Notes: generated by a model from the sequence alone, not told the origin. 34,458 nucleotides of DNA from Inquilinus limosus DSM 16000 (GCF_000423185.1 NZ_AUHM01000035.1:1-34458), one strand, 5' to 3'; positions 16,585 through 25,733 are shown, numbered from the stretch's first letter. Made by a program: numbers and translations.

Positions 16585-17622
16585 TTGGGAATCCGCGAGC
16601 TCGCGAAGCATCTGAACATCTCGATCGGGACGGTCTCCCGCGCCCTCAACGGCCGCGGCGACGTCAACCCCGAGACCCGACGGCGCGTGCTGGAGGCGGC
16701 GGCGGCGCTCGGCTATTCGCCGAACCAGTCCGGCCGCAGCCTGCGCAAGGGGTCGACCAACGCCGTCGCCTTCATGCTGCAGGCCTATAGCGGGCCGGAG
16801 CCCTATGGCGAGCCGTTCTTCATCGGCCTGTTCGACGGGGTGCAGGAGGTGCTGGCCCGGCACGGTCTCGACCTGGTCGTGCTGCTGAACACGCCGGACG
16901 GCGACCACGAGGCGCAGCTGCGCCGGGTGGTGGAGCGGCGCCTGGCCGACGGCATCCTGCTGCCCTGGACCCGGCGGATCGACCCGCGGCTCGACTATCT
17001 GGCCCAGCGCCGCTTCCCTTTCGCGGCGCTGGGCCGCAGCCGGTCGGGCGGTGACCACCCCTGGCTCGACCTCGACTTCCACCAGGCGGCGGAGACCGGG
17101 ATCGACCGGCTGGTCGGCTTCGGCCATCGCCGCATCGCCCTCGGCAATGCCGGGCATGACCTGATGCAGGGCCATATCCTCCTGGACGGCTATCGCAAGG
17201 CTTTGGCGAAGCACGGCATCGGCTTCGACGAGGCGCTGGTGCAGCCGGAGGAGATGACCGAGGCCGGCGGCTACCGCATGGCCGACGCGCTGCTGCGCCG
17301 CGGTCCGCCGCCGACCGCGCTGTTCGTGGTCAACGAGCGGATGGTGGTTGGCGCCTATCGCCGGCTGAACGAGGCCGGCCTCAGGCCCGGGCGGGAGATC
17401 GCGGTGATCGGCGGCATGATCGACAGCCCGTTCAGCCGCTTCCTGTCGCCGGCGCTGACCTGCTTCCGCCTGTCGCTGCACGATCTCGGCGTCAAGCTGG
17501 CCGAGGCGCTGCTGGCGGCCATGCCGGATCATGCCGAGGAGTACGGCGACGGCCCGGTCCAGGCCCTCTGGCCGCTCGAGCTGGTGCCGCGCGAGAGCGA
17601 CCGGGTCATGCTGGGCGGATAG
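16585..17622 (+). CDS. LacI-family transcriptional regulator
   Basis: 345 residues starting at TTG 16585, supported by AAGGGAGAGG four bases upstream. Residues 2-22 (GIRELAKHLNISIGTVSRAL) are the LacI helix-turn-helix, followed by NGRGDVNPETRRRVLEAAAALGY and a hinge to about residue 58. The remainder is a periplasmic-binding-like effector domain (DLDFHQAAETGIDRLVGFGHRRIAL, TALFVVNERMVVGAYRRLNEAGL). It is transcribed away from the oxidoreductase/isomerase/ABC operon. It very likely represses that operon through the palindrome at 16477-16490 and is released by a sugar inducer. Confidence 0.95.
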   Translation: MGIRELAKHLNISIGTVSRALNGRGDVNPETRRRVLEAAAALGYSPNQSGRSLRKGSTNAVAFMLQAYSGPEPYGEPFFIGLFDGVQEVLARHGLDLVVLLNTPDGDHEAQLRRVVERRLADGILLPWTRRIDPRLDYLAQRRFPFAALGRSRSGGDHPWLDLDFHQAAETGIDRLVGFGHRRIALGNAGHDLMQGHILLDGYRKALAKHGIGFDEALVQPEEMTEAGGYRMADALLRRGPPPTALFVVNERMVVGAYRRLNEAGLRPGREIAVIGGMIDSPFSRFLSPALTCFRLSLHDLGVKLAEALLAAMPDHAEEYGDGPVQALWPLELVPRESDRVMLGG

Positions 17623-17644
17623 TCCGCCGCGGAGACGGTTCCGG

Positions 17645-17666
17645 TTGACGAGATGGGAATTCCATC
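17645..17666 (+). promoter_or_regulatory. Possible promoter element with dyad upstream of the 1191-residue gene
   Basis: TTGACG (17645-17650) is a good -35 box. Immediately after it lies a dyad GATGG-GAATT-CCATC (17652-17666). The expected -10 region at ~17668 is poor (TAGCCT). It could be a regulated promoter of the large gene at 17722, but the support is thin. Confidence 0.22.
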
Positions 17667-17721
17667 CGTAGCCTCCCTGTCACGGAATTGTCATGAATCA
17701 ATCACGGCCCGGGGGGCGGTC

Positions 17722-20700
17722 ATGAGCCTGAGCTTCAGGGGTGTCCTTTCCGAAGTCGGACAGAATCGCAGCGCGGCCGGCACCAGGCGGTCTCCGAACG
17801 CCGCGGACCAGTTCACCTTGTCCGTCCAGCGCGCCAAGGACGAGAAGCCGGCCGAACCGCCGGCGCAGCCGGAGGCGCCGCCCACCTATCGCTGGAACGA
17901 GGGGCCGCGCGGGATCTCCGAGCACAAGGTGGAACCCGGGATGTGGCCGTTCCGGATCTACGCGAAGGCCGGCGTCGACCCGAACGACAACAAGGCCCTG
18001 CACGCCCAGCTGGCGGCCACGCCCCAGCTCGACCCGAAGGCCTTCGGCAACCGGCCGGGCGCGCCGGCCGACATCGACCAGCAGCTGGAATCCTGCGACA
18101 AGGTCTACGTCCTCGATTCGGGCCGGCTCGGCCTCCTGGAGAATCAGCGCCAGGCCCTCGCGACCGCCGGCGATCCGAAGAAGAGCGAGGCGGACCGGGA
18201 CAAGGCGAAGGACGACCTCGTCGTCGCCATCGCGCAGGAGGTCGACCACGCCTCGCAGGGCCAGGGCGTGCCCAGCTTCGGCCGCGACGCCAACGGCAAC
18301 GGCAAGCTCGACCGCGGCGAGTTCAGCGACCTGGTCGCGCCGATCGCCGAGCGCGCGCCCGATGATCCGGTCTTCCTCGACGCGCTCAATCAGGTCCGCG
18401 AGATGAAGGAGCAGGCGTGGAAGGCCGACGGGCGGACCACCGACCAGCTGGGCCAGATCGCGGCCGCGGGCGACCGCGGCGACTATGCCCAGGTCACGGC
18501 CGACACCAAGCGGCAGCTCCTCGCCCTTGCCGATGCCACGGAAGGGCCGGAGGCGGCGAAGATCACCGCCCTCACCAAGCGGGCCGGCGTCTATCAGAGC
18601 TATGTCGGCGGCGACGAGAAGCAGTATCTCGCCGCCGTCCAGGAAGGGGTGAAGCAGGCGGTCCAGGAGCTCCGGGTCGAGCGCCCGGTCCGGGAGCTCG
18701 AAGCCGCCTGGGGCAAGGGCGGCACGGACGGGGCCAAGGCCTTCCTGGCCAAGCTGCGCGAGACGACGGACACGAAGGACAGCCTGCCGGGCAGCGGCTC
18801 GCTGCTGGCCTCCGATCCGCGCGTCCAGAAGATGGTCGACCAGTCGATCGACGCGATCGCCGGCTCGCGATCCAGCGGCGACGACCGGAAGGGCCAGATC
18901 CAGGCCCTGCTCGACCTCGGCGCGGCCTGCCAGACCATCCTCTACAACGACGGGGCCAAGGCGGGCGCCGGCAAGGCCTTCGTCGACCACGTGGCGTCGC
19001 GGATCGTCGACAAGATGAACAGCGACCTGCCCGGGGACCACATCAACCTGCTGCACGAGCAGCAGTTCTTCAGCATCATGAGCCGCGAGGACGCGGAGGG
19101 GGCGGGCACGTCGCTGCTGACCGCCATCGCCGCCCGCACCGCGACGCTCGGCGCCGACAAGAAGGCGGAGCTGGAGAAGAAGGGCGAGCTCGGCTTCAAC
19201 GACTATCTGTCGCAGAACTCGAACGCCCAGTGGGCGGTGCGGCGCAGCATCGAGAATTTCGACGCCGCCGCGACCGCGCAGGACGACAAGATCAACCAGC
19301 TCTACAACGATCTCTATCACGGCCTCAGCGGCTGGGGCGGGGTGAAGTCGGACGACCCGATCTCCGCGGCGGACCAGCTCGCGCGGGACATGGAGGCGAT
19401 CGACAACCTGCCTGGGAATAAGGAGAAGGCGCAGGAGCTGACCCGCGAGGGCGAGAAGAAGCTGCCGCAATGGGAGCGGCAGGAAAGCATCCAGCTCGCG
19501 CTCGACCTCTACGAGACCGACCTGAAGAAGGTCGACGGCTTCGACAACGACGCGCCGATCCCGCAGCTCTTCGGCACCGGGATCATGATGACCAAGTCGA
19601 AGTCGATCCAGGAGGCGATGGACGGCCTGCCGGAGCTGCCCGAGACCAAGACCGATCCCTACGCCAACGCTGAGACGACCGAACCACAGACGCCCGGCAC
19701 GATCTGGGTCCAGCGCTCGACCCGTGCCCTCGCCACCTTCGCCGTGGTCGAGACGCTGAAGGGCGGCGTCAAGAACATCAACCAGGCCATGGCGGAGAAT
19801 CGCTACCAAGCGATTCTCCGTGGCGACGCCACGGCCAGTCGGGCCGAGATCGACGCCCTGCAGAAGTACGTCAACGGCACGAGGCCGAACCCCAATAAGG
19901 ACTTTGCCAAGTTCCTCGACGGGCTGAAGGCAAGCATGGGGCAGGGAAGGCTGGAGGACATCATCGCCGGGCGGGCGCAGCCGACCGAGACCGAGCGGCG
20001 GCAGATGGCGAGCGCCGAGCGGCTGAACGTCGGCACCAACGCGATCACGCGCATCTCCGGCGGCGGCAGCGCCATCCTGTTCGGCCGCAACCTCGATGCG
20101 CTCGATACTTCGCCGGCCGATCTCGTCTACTACGTGCCGCACACGATGATGATGCTCAACGCGGCCCAGACGGCAGTGCTGCCGAATGCCCGGGAGATCC
20201 TGACCGGAAAGGATCCAGGCGCGCCGACCAGCCTGGAGACCCGGATCAACAATGCGCAGACGCGGGTCGCCAACAGCAATCTCAGCCCGACGCAGAAAGC
20301 TGTCTGGGGCAAGACCCTGAGCGGGCTGGAGAAGCTGCGGGGCGGAGGGGTCGACGTGCTCTACGTCGGCGCCGACCTGACCAACGCCGTCATGAACGGC
20401 TTCGGTGTGGCCGGGACGAAGCAGGATTTCGTGAAGTCCGCGGGCTACGCCACCGCCACGGTCAGCGACGCCATCTTCGCCGCCTCGGCCACCGCGACGC
20501 TGTCCGACGGGACGATCGCCGAAACGGCCCTGGGCCGGCTGATCACACGCCTGGGCCCGCTGAAGGTCAGCGGGGTCGCGGCGGTGCTGCAGGTGGCCGG
20601 CGCCGGCATCGTCCAGGGCAAGGGCGCCTACGACGCGGCCCACAAATATGACAAGGCCGATGCCGACGCCATCCAGGTGCTCTACGGCGTCAAGGACCGG

Positions 20701-21297
20701 AAGGTCGCGGAGGTGCTGGCCGAGCACAACGACTTCCTGGACGAAGGCCTGCTCGGCGTTCTCCAGACGGTCTTCCCCGGCGACGAGCATCTGATGGGCG
20801 GCGACGAGCTGACCCGCAGCGCGGGCAACGTCCTGACCGGCGCCTACAGCGATCTCGACTACACCCGGGCGCGCCTCGGCCGCATCTTCAACAGCTGGAC
20901 GCCGGAGCAGGCGGAGGAGGTGGCCGAGACGGTCAGGGCCATGACCGCCAAGGACGGCAAGCTGCCCGAGACGCAGGACGATCTGAAGTATCTCCAGCTG
21001 CCCCCGGACCCGACCAAGGCCGATCTCTCGCAGTATCCGGGCGTCCGCTACAACGGCGAGACCAAGCGCTACGAGGATTCGGCCAGCAACATGTACTGGC
21101 AGGGCGACCGGTGGTGGGCGCCGCAGAAGAAGAGCGACGCCCCGGTCGGCCTCGGCTCGGTGCCGAGCCAGGATCCGCTCTGGTACGATCCCGAGCAGCG
21201 GACGCTCATGCACGCGAACGGCTTCGCCAAGGAGGTGAAGCCGGACAGCCAGGAGGGGCTCAAGGCCTGGCTCAAGGGCAAGGGCTATCTCGACTGA
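17722..21297 (+). CDS. Large unrecognised protein (1191 aa) with LysM-like segment and one EF-hand loop
   Basis: I do not recognise this protein as a whole. The start ATG 17722 follows GGGGGG; there is no signal peptide. Residues ~1-60 are polar and Pro-rich. About 70-135 (HKVEPGMWPFRIYAKAGVDPN ... CDKVYVLD) looks like a degenerate LysM repeat. D189-ANGNGKLDRGE-200 is a good calcium EF-hand loop with ligands at 189, 191, 193, 195 and 200. The middle (~230-700) is mainly charged helices. Residues ~870-980 are Gly/Ala-rich and weakly hydrophobic (VDVLYVGADLTNAVMNG, VSGVAAVLQVAGAGIVQG). They could insert in a membrane or pack against one. The C-terminus has aromatic repeats (YWQGDRWWAP). Codon use is like its neighbours. 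The size, lack of Sec signal and modular make-up suggest a secreted effector or a structural surface protein, but that is inference. Confidence 0.9.
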   Translation: MSLSFRGVLSEVGQNRSAAGTRRSPNAADQFTLSVQRAKDEKPAEPPAQPEAPPTYRWNEGPRGISEHKVEPGMWPFRIYAKAGVDPNDNKALHAQLAATPQLDPKAFGNRPGAPADIDQQLESCDKVYVLDSGRLGLLENQRQALATAGDPKKSEADRDKAKDDLVVAIAQEVDHASQGQGVPSFGRDANGNGKLDRGEFSDLVAPIAERAPDDPVFLDALNQVREMKEQAWKADGRTTDQLGQIAAAGDRGDYAQVTADTKRQLLALADATEGPEAAKITALTKRAGVYQSYVGGDEKQYLAAVQEGVKQAVQELRVERPVRELEAAWGKGGTDGAKAFLAKLRETTDTKDSLPGSGSLLASDPRVQKMVDQSIDAIAGSRSSGDDRKGQIQALLDLGAACQTILYNDGAKAGAGKAFVDHVASRIVDKMNSDLPGDHINLLHEQQFFSIMSREDAEGAGTSLLTAIAARTATLGADKKAELEKKGELGFNDYLSQNSNAQWAVRRSIENFDAAATAQDDKINQLYNDLYHGLSGWGGVKSDDPISAADQLARDMEAIDNLPGNKEKAQELTREGEKKLPQWERQESIQLALDLYETDLKKVDGFDNDAPIPQLFGTGIMMTKSKSIQEAMDGLPELPETKTDPYANAETTEPQTPGTIWVQRSTRALATFAVVETLKGGVKNINQAMAENRYQAILRGDATASRAEIDALQKYVNGTRPNPNKDFAKFLDGLKASMGQGRLEDIIAGRAQPTETERRQMASAERLNVGTNAITRISGGGSAILFGRNLDALDTSPADLVYYVPHTMMMLNAAQTAVLPNAREILTGKDPGAPTSLETRINNAQTRVANSNLSPTQKAVWGKTLSGLEKLRGGGVDVLYVGADLTNAVMNGFGVAGTKQDFVKSAGYATATVSDAIFAASATATLSDGTIAETALGRLITRLGPLKVSGVAAVLQVAGAGIVQGKGAYDAAHKYDKADADAIQVLYGVKDRKVAEVLAEHNDFLDEGLLGVLQTVFPGDEHLMGGDELTRSAGNVLTGAYSDLDYTRARLGRIFNSWTPEQAEEVAETVRAMTAKDGKLPETQDDLKYLQLPPDPTKADLSQYPGVRYNGETKRYEDSASNMYWQGDRWWAPQKKSDAPVGLGSVPSQDPLWYDPEQRTLMHANGFAKEVKPDSQEGLKAWLKGKGYLD

Positions 21298-21303
21298 GGG
21301 TCA

Positions 21304-21332
21304 GGCACGGCCGGGGAGGACCCGGCCGTGCC
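21304..21332. terminator. Strong hairpin, bidirectional terminator between the large gene and ohr
   Basis: GGCACGGCCGGG and CCCGGCCGTGCC form a perfect 12-bp GC-rich stem with a 5-base loop, 6 bases after the stop of the plus-strand gene and 10 bases beyond the stop of the convergent ohr gene. No T-tract follows on either side, as is common in high-GC genomes, so termination may be by a stem-only mechanism or with Rho. Confidence 0.6.
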
Positions 21333-21341
21333 GCCGTCGGC

Positions 21342-21755
21342 TCAGACGATCTGCGTCCGGACGTCGACGTTGTTGCGGGTGGCGTTGGAATAGGGGCACA
21401 CCTTGTGCGCCTTCTCCACCAGCTCGGCGGCCTGCGCCCGGTCGATCCCGGGCAGCGAGACGCGCAGGTCGATGTCGAGGCCGAAGCCGCCCGGGATCTC
21501 GCCGATGCCGACCTCGGCGGTCACCGCGGCCTCGGCCGGAACCTGCACCTTCTCCTTGCCGGCGACGAATTTCAGCGCGCCGAGGAAGCAGGCGGAATAG
21601 CCCGCGGCGAAGAGCTGCTCGGGGTTGGTGGCGCTGCCCTGGCCGCCCATCTCCTTCGGTCGGGCGAGGTCGAAGTCCAGCCGGCCGTCGGAGGATCGGG
21701 TGTGCCCGTCGCGCCCGCCGGTCGAGGTGGCGGAGGCCTTGTACAGGACGTTCAT
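21342..21755 (-). CDS. ohr: Organic hydroperoxide resistance protein Ohr (OsmC family)
   Basis: 137 residues. The Ohr signature is complete: GRDGH near residue 14 with Arg20, [18 protein letters not shown] with Glu46 and peroxidatic Cys56, and resolving Cys120 in [12 protein letters not shown] at the C-terminus. It reduces organic and fatty-acid peroxides with lipoyl-dependent thiols in the cytoplasm. Start ATG 21755 follows AAGGAGAAC. No ohrR regulator lies beside it in the window, which is unusual because ohr and ohrR are often adjacent. Confidence 0.95.
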   Translation of the reverse strand: MNVLYKASATSTGGRDGHTRSSDGRLDFDLARPKEMGGQGSATNPEQLFAAGYSACFLGALKFVAGKEKVQVPAEAAVTAEVGIGEIPGGFGLDIDLRVSLPGIDRAQAAELVEKAHKVCPYSNATRNNVDVRTQIV

Positions 21756-21856
21756 CGCGTTCTCCTTGTCTGGGCCGCACCGGCCATGCGGCCATGGGGA
21801 TGGAACGACACCACAAAGATGGGACGGCGGCCGGAGGCTGCCACCCGGCCCCGATA

Positions 21857-22819
21857 CTACCGGTCGAAGCGCCGGGGATCGACCGCGGCGAAGCTCTCGC
21901 CCCGGGTGAAGTTGTCGAGGCGGACCACCAGCGGCGTTTCCGCCGGGTCGCGATAGGGCCCGAACTTGAAATACTGGTCGCCGCCGTCCGGGGAGCCGAT
22001 CGGGCCGCGGATGGTGACGACCGGCTCGCCGTCGGCCCAGACCTCGACCAGGTCGTCCGGGCTTCCGGCGACGCGCAGATGCACCACCATGTCGACCCAG
22101 GCGACGAAGGGCGAGGGCAGCGGCGCCCGGCGGTCGATGGCGAGGCCGCGGCTGCAATCGGCGCTGCGGTCGGTCGGCAGCTCGGCGCCCAGCTCGTCGG
22201 CGCCGCCGTGCAGGAAGCTGCGGCGGCCCGGGAAGTCCGAGAAGTCATAGCCGTCCTGCCAGGCCACCAGCACCCGGCACTGCTGGCCCGGCAATGGCCC
22301 CGCCTGCTCCACGGTCAGGTGGAAGGTGCCGTTCTTGAAGCGCTGGGCCAGGAACGGGCTGCGGCTGCCGTTCTGCTTCCATTGGCCGATCACCAGCCGG
22401 TTGCCGTCGGCCGTGGCGGCCGGGCCGTCGATGCGGAAGCTGAAGCCGAACCAGCGGTCGGCGCCTGCCGGCTCGGTCGATTGCAGCCACAGCTCGGCGC
22501 GCTGGTCGTCCTCCGGGTTGAACACGGCGCCGGGCATGGTGTCGCGGCAGCCGCTGCGCCGGCGCTGCACTTCGATGGAGGGCATGGCGGGCGGCACGCT
22601 GCCGTCCGGCAGCAGGGCCATGCCGGCGGCGTAGCGGCCGGATCGCACCACCGTCTCCTCGATGAAGAAGCGGTTCTCGGCGCGCGGGCAGGGCGCCCAG
22701 ATCTGCGGGTCGATGCGTCCCGATTCGAAGCCGTCGGTGATGTCGGCGGCGGCGGCCGGTGCCGTGGCGAGGATCAGGACGGCCGGCAGCAGAAGCTGCC
22801 GCGACAGGGCTGCGAGCAT
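21857..22819 (-). CDS. Secreted polysaccharide-lyase-like protein, copy 1
   Basis: 320 residues with signal peptide [25 protein letters not shown]. The mature part begins [15 protein letters not shown] and carries [17 protein letters not shown] and [12 protein letters not shown]. These match the pattern of the PF14099-type polysaccharide lyases (heparinase-I-like jelly roll), where QW and the YFKxGxYR strand line the substrate cleft. The substrate is not deducible; uronic-acid polysaccharides are known for the family. It probably works in the periplasm or outside the cell. It lies 198 bases downstream of a close paralogue on the same strand, with a hairpin repeat between, indicating a tandem duplication. 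Confidence 0.75.
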   Translation of the reverse strand: MLAALSRQLLLPAVLILATAPAAAADITDGFESGRIDPQIWAPCPRAENRFFIEETVVRSGRYAAGMALLPDGSVPPAMPSIEVQRRRSGCRDTMPGAVFNPEDDQRAELWLQSTEPAGADRWFGFSFRIDGPAATADGNRLVIGQWKQNGSRSPFLAQRFKNGTFHLTVEQAGPLPGQQCRVLVAWQDGYDFSDFPGRRSFLHGGADELGAELPTDRSADCSRGLAIDRRAPLPSPFVAWVDMVVHLRVAGSPDDLVEVWADGEPVVTIRGPIGSPDGGDQYFKFGPYRDPAETPLVVRLDNFTRGESFAAVDPRRFDR

Positions 22820-22935
22820 GATCGCCCCGGGGCTCTCGGATCGCGGCAGGATAGGCGGCCGGCCGGGCGCAGCCAAGCGGCCGCGCTCACGTTGGCTTCA
22901 TACCAGCGAGTCGATGAATTCATCATCATCGCGTT

Positions 22936-22968
22936 ATTTGCCTCTCCCGCGTGGCGGGAGAGGCAAAT
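22936..22968. repeat. Palindromic repeat (15-bp perfect stem) between the lyase paralogues
   Basis: ATTTGCCTCTCCCGC (22936-22950), loop GTG, GCGGGAGAGGCAAAT (22954-22968). The CCTCTCCCGC/GCGGGAGAGG core is the same as at 25787 and 25963. It lies 50 bases past the stop of copy 2, so it could end that transcript, but the bases after the stem are not T-rich. I call it a member of the repeat family. Confidence 0.7.
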
Positions 22969-23017
22969 TGGACGACACCTATGATGGCGAAAGAGTCCGG
23001 CAACAGGCTCGGCGGTA

Positions 23018-23983
23018 TCACCGGTCGAAGCGCCGCGGATCCACGTCCTCGAAGCTGTGGCCCAGGCCGAAATTGTCGAGATACGCCACGACCGGGCTGT
23101 CGGCGGGGTCGCGATACGGGCCGATCTTGAAGTACTGCCGGCCGCTGTCGCGGTAGCCCAGCCGGCCGCGGACGGTGACGATCTGCTGGCCGTTGGCCCA
23201 GACCTCGATCAGGTCGTCCGGCTGCGCATCGACCTTGATGTGGACCACCATGTCGACCCAGGCGCCGTAGGGTGAGGGCAGCGACGCCTTGCGGTCGATG
23301 CTGAGATCGCTGCCGCAGTTCGCGGTGTAGTCGGGCGGCAGCCTGGCGCCGGTCTCGTCGAAGCCGTCATGCAGGAAGCTGTGATGCGGCGGGAAGTCGG
23401 AGAAGTCGTAGCCGTCCTCCCAGGCCACCAGCACCCGGCACTGCTGGTACTTGGCCGGCCCGTCCTGCTCCACGGTCAGGTAGAACTTCCGGTTGCGGAA
23501 GCGCTGGCCCAGGAAGGGGCTGTACTGGCCGGCCTGCTTCCACTGGCCGACCAGGAAGCGCCCCGCATCGGCCTCGGGCGCCGGCGGCGCGTCGATGCGG
23601 AAGCTGAAGCCGTACCACAGGTCGGTGCCCTTCGGCGGCATGTCCCGCAGCCACAGCTCGGCCCGCTGGTCGCTGCCCGGCATGAACTCCATGTCCCGGT
23701 CGGAATCGATGCAGCCGCTGCGCCGGTGCCCGTTGCTGGCCACCTCGACCGACGGCGGCAGGTCCGGCGTCGGCAGCAGGGCCATGCCGGCGGCGTAGCG
23801 GCCGGAGCGCACCACCGTCTCCTCGATGAAGAAGCGCCCCTCCGGCCGCAGGCAGGGCGACCAGACCTGCGAGGGGATGCGCCCGCCCTCGAACCCGTCG
23901 CTGAGCGGGTCGGCGAGGGCCGGGGCGGCGGCCAGCAGGAGGACGGTCGGCAGCAGGCACCGCCGCAGGGAAACTGGAAGCAT
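23018..23983 (-). CDS. Secreted polysaccharide-lyase-like protein, copy 2
   Basis: 321 residues, signal peptide MLPVSLRRCLLPTVLLLAAAPALA. The domain plan is the same as in the gene at 21857-22819: [36 protein letters not shown] (identical in both over 20 residues), GQWKQAGQYSPFLGQRF, QYFKIGPYRDP and the shared C-terminus VDPRRFDR. Four conserved Cys (in SPC, SGC, QQCRVLV and NCG) are kept in both, consistent with disulfides in the periplasm. The two copies differ in the surface loop after ALLP and in the acidic segment before YDFSDFP, where specificity could differ. The start ATG 23983 has a fair AGGGAAA site. Confidence 0.75.
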   Translation of the reverse strand: MLPVSLRRCLLPTVLLLAAAPALADPLSDGFEGGRIPSQVWSPCLRPEGRFFIEETVVRSGRYAAGMALLPTPDLPPSVEVASNGHRRSGCIDSDRDMEFMPGSDQRAELWLRDMPPKGTDLWYGFSFRIDAPPAPEADAGRFLVGQWKQAGQYSPFLGQRFRNRKFYLTVEQDGPAKYQQCRVLVAWEDGYDFSDFPPHHSFLHDGFDETGARLPPDYTANCGSDLSIDRKASLPSPYGAWVDMVVHIKVDAQPDDLIEVWANGQQIVTVRGRLGYRDSGRQYFKIGPYRDPADSPVVAYLDNFGLGHSFEDVDPRRFDR

Positions 23984-24027
23984 GGACGGGCCCGGCTGCC
24001 GAATCAGGACGAAAGTCGCATTATCCC

Positions 24028-24825
24028 TCAGCGCGGCGGACGGGTGGCCCCGAGCAGCCGCGGCAGGTCGCCGCGCCAGGCGACCAGCGAGAACACCAGC
24101 GCCGCCACCGCCACGAACAGCACCGTCACCGCCGCCATCACCGGGGTGTAGCCGTAGCGCAGGGCGTTGAAGATCTTGATCGGCAGCGTCACCACGGTCG
24201 ATCCCGCCACCATATAGGCGACGATGTACTCGTTCAGGCTCAGCACGAAGGCGAAGGCGTAGCCGGAGATGATGTAGGGCCGGATCGAGGGCAGCACGAT
24301 GGTGCGGAAGACCGTGCGCTCGTCGGCGCCGAGGGTGCGCGCCGCCTCCACCGCCGCGCGGTCGATCGAGGCCAGGCCGAGCGCGATGTTCACCAGCGGC
24401 AGGGTGACGAAGAAGATGCCGTGCGAGACGATGGTGGCGGCGATGTGCCCGTACAGGCCGACGATCTGCCAGAAGATCAGGAAGCCCAGGGCCGAGACCA
24501 CCGGCGGCAGGATGAAGGGGGCGATGCCGAGGGTGTAGAGGGCGCGGCCCCAGCGCGGGTTCCAGCGCCACAGATACCAGGCCATCGGCAGCGCGATCGC
24601 CACCGACAGGGCGGCGGCCAGTACGGCGATGGTCACGCTGTTGCTCAGCGCCCCGACCCATTCGGGATCCTGCAGCATCTCGCCGAACCAGGCGAAGGAC
24701 AGGCCCTGCGGCGGGAACAGCAGGCGCTTCTTCTCGTTCAGCGACACGCCGATGATGACGACGATCGGCGCCAGCAGGACGGCCCCGATCAGGCCCATAT
24801 AGAGGCGGGAGAGCATGCGGCCCAT
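24028..24825 (-). CDS. ABC transporter permease, PotC type (spermidine/putrescine-like)
   Basis: 265 residues, six membrane helices. The opening LLAPIVVIIGVSLNEKKRLLFPPQGLSFAWF is the PotC-type start. The EAA loop is VEAARTLGADERTVFRTIVLPSIRPYI, then YAFAFVLSLNEYIVAYMVAGSTVVTLPIKIFNALRYG, all classic for PotC/PotI. The ATG lies two bases after the stop of the PotB-like gene. It forms the inner-membrane channel with that protein. It ends 44 bases from the start of lyase copy 2. Confidence 0.93.
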   Translation of the reverse strand: MGRMLSRLYMGLIGAVLLAPIVVIIGVSLNEKKRLLFPPQGLSFAWFGEMLQDPEWVGALSNSVTIAVLAAALSVAIALPMAWYLWRWNPRWGRALYTLGIAPFILPPVVSALGFLIFWQIVGLYGHIAATIVSHGIFFVTLPLVNIALGLASIDRAAVEAARTLGADERTVFRTIVLPSIRPYIISGYAFAFVLSLNEYIVAYMVAGSTVVTLPIKIFNALRYGYTPVMAAVTVLFVAVAALVFSLVAWRGDLPRLLGATRPPR

Positions 24826-24827
24826 GG

Positions 24828-25733
24828 TCAGCGCCCCCCTTTCGATCTGCGGCCCTGGCCCAGCAGCAGCGTCAGCCCGATCAGGGCCAGGCTGACCAGC
24901 ACCAGGAACACCGCCAGCGCCGCGGCGAAGGGGATGTTCGACTGGTAGATCGCCTGGTCGGTGATCAGCACCGACAGCGTCCAGTGCTCCGGCTTGCCCA
25001 GCACCTGCGGCAGGACATAGCAGCCGAGGGTGAAGACGAAGACCAGGATCGCGGTCGCCAGGATCGCCTGGCGCAGCGACGGGATCACCACGGTGAAGAA
25101 GGCGCGCGACGGCGAGGCGCCGAGGGTGCGCGCGGCCTCGGTGATCTCCGGGTCCAGGCGGTTCACCGCCGGGTACAGCATCAGCACCGAATAGGGGAAG
25201 CCGATGAAGCACAGGCCCATCAGCAGGGCGCCGAAGCTCGGCGTCCAGGCGTCGGGTGCGGACAGGATGCCGAGCGTGACCAGGAGGTTGGAGACACCGG
25301 CCGAGCGCGACAGCAGGATCGACCAGGCGAAGCCCATGATCACTTCGGACAGCGACAGGATCGACAGGATGCCGACCAGCCAGGCCACCTGCGCCCGCCG
25401 CCGGGTGCGGCTGAGGAACCAGGTGAAGGGGACCGAGGCGGTGACGCAGATCACGGCGGCGAGGCCGCAGATCATCAGCGAGAAGCCCAGCACCCGGGTG
25501 AACAGCGGAGTCCAGAACCGGGCGTAGTTCTCCAGCTCGAAGGCCGGCTGGTACAGCCCGCCCTCGACCCGGTGATAGAAGCTGAACGCCACCATGATCA
25601 CGAAGGGGATCAGGAAGAACACGCCCAGCATCGCCGCCGGCCACAGCGCCGGTAGCCGGGCGACGAGCCCGCGGGGGGCTGCAGGGGCGGCCGGCGGGGC
25701 CGATGCGGCCGCGATCGCGGCGGGCGCGGTCAT
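24828..25733 (-). CDS. ABC transporter permease, PotB type
   Basis: 301 residues. The N-terminal 25 residues are an Ala/Pro-rich cytoplasmic tail. Then come six helices with the PotB-type start LFFLIPFVIMVAFSFYHRVEGG-like (FFLIPFVIMVAFSFYHRVEG) and the EAA loop TEAARTLGASPSRAFFTVVIPSL. The start ATG 25733 follows GGGAGGACC. It is directly followed by the PotC-like gene. It is separated from the ATPase gene upstream in the same direction by 361 bases of repeat DNA, so its expression may need a second promoter. Confidence 0.93.
   Translation of the reverse strand: MTAPAAIAAASAPPAAPAAPRGLVARLPALWPAAMLGVFFLIPFVIMVAFSFYHRVEGGLYQPAFELENYARFWTPLFTRVLGFSLMICGLAAVICVTASVPFTWFLSRTRRRAQVAWLVGILSILSLSEVIMGFAWSILLSRSAGVSNLLVTLGILSAPDAWTPSFGALLMGLCFIGFPYSVLMLYPAVNRLDPEITEAARTLGASPSRAFFTVVIPSLRQAILATAILVFVFTLGCYVLPQVLGKPEHWTLSVLITDQAIYQSNIPFAAALAVFLVLVSLALIGLTLLLGQGRRSKGGR

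Noticed and set aside
17698-21213. A 1171-residue open frame on the minus strand opposite the large gene
   Set aside because: Composition is Arg/Leu/Gly/Asp-biased without domains, as expected from the reverse of a high-GC gene; the plus strand has a proper start with ribosome site, an EF-hand loop and a terminator.
22936-22968. A factor-independent terminator
   Set aside because: The stem is perfect but is followed by ATTGG rather than a T-tract, and the core matches the dispersed repeat family; kept as repeat.
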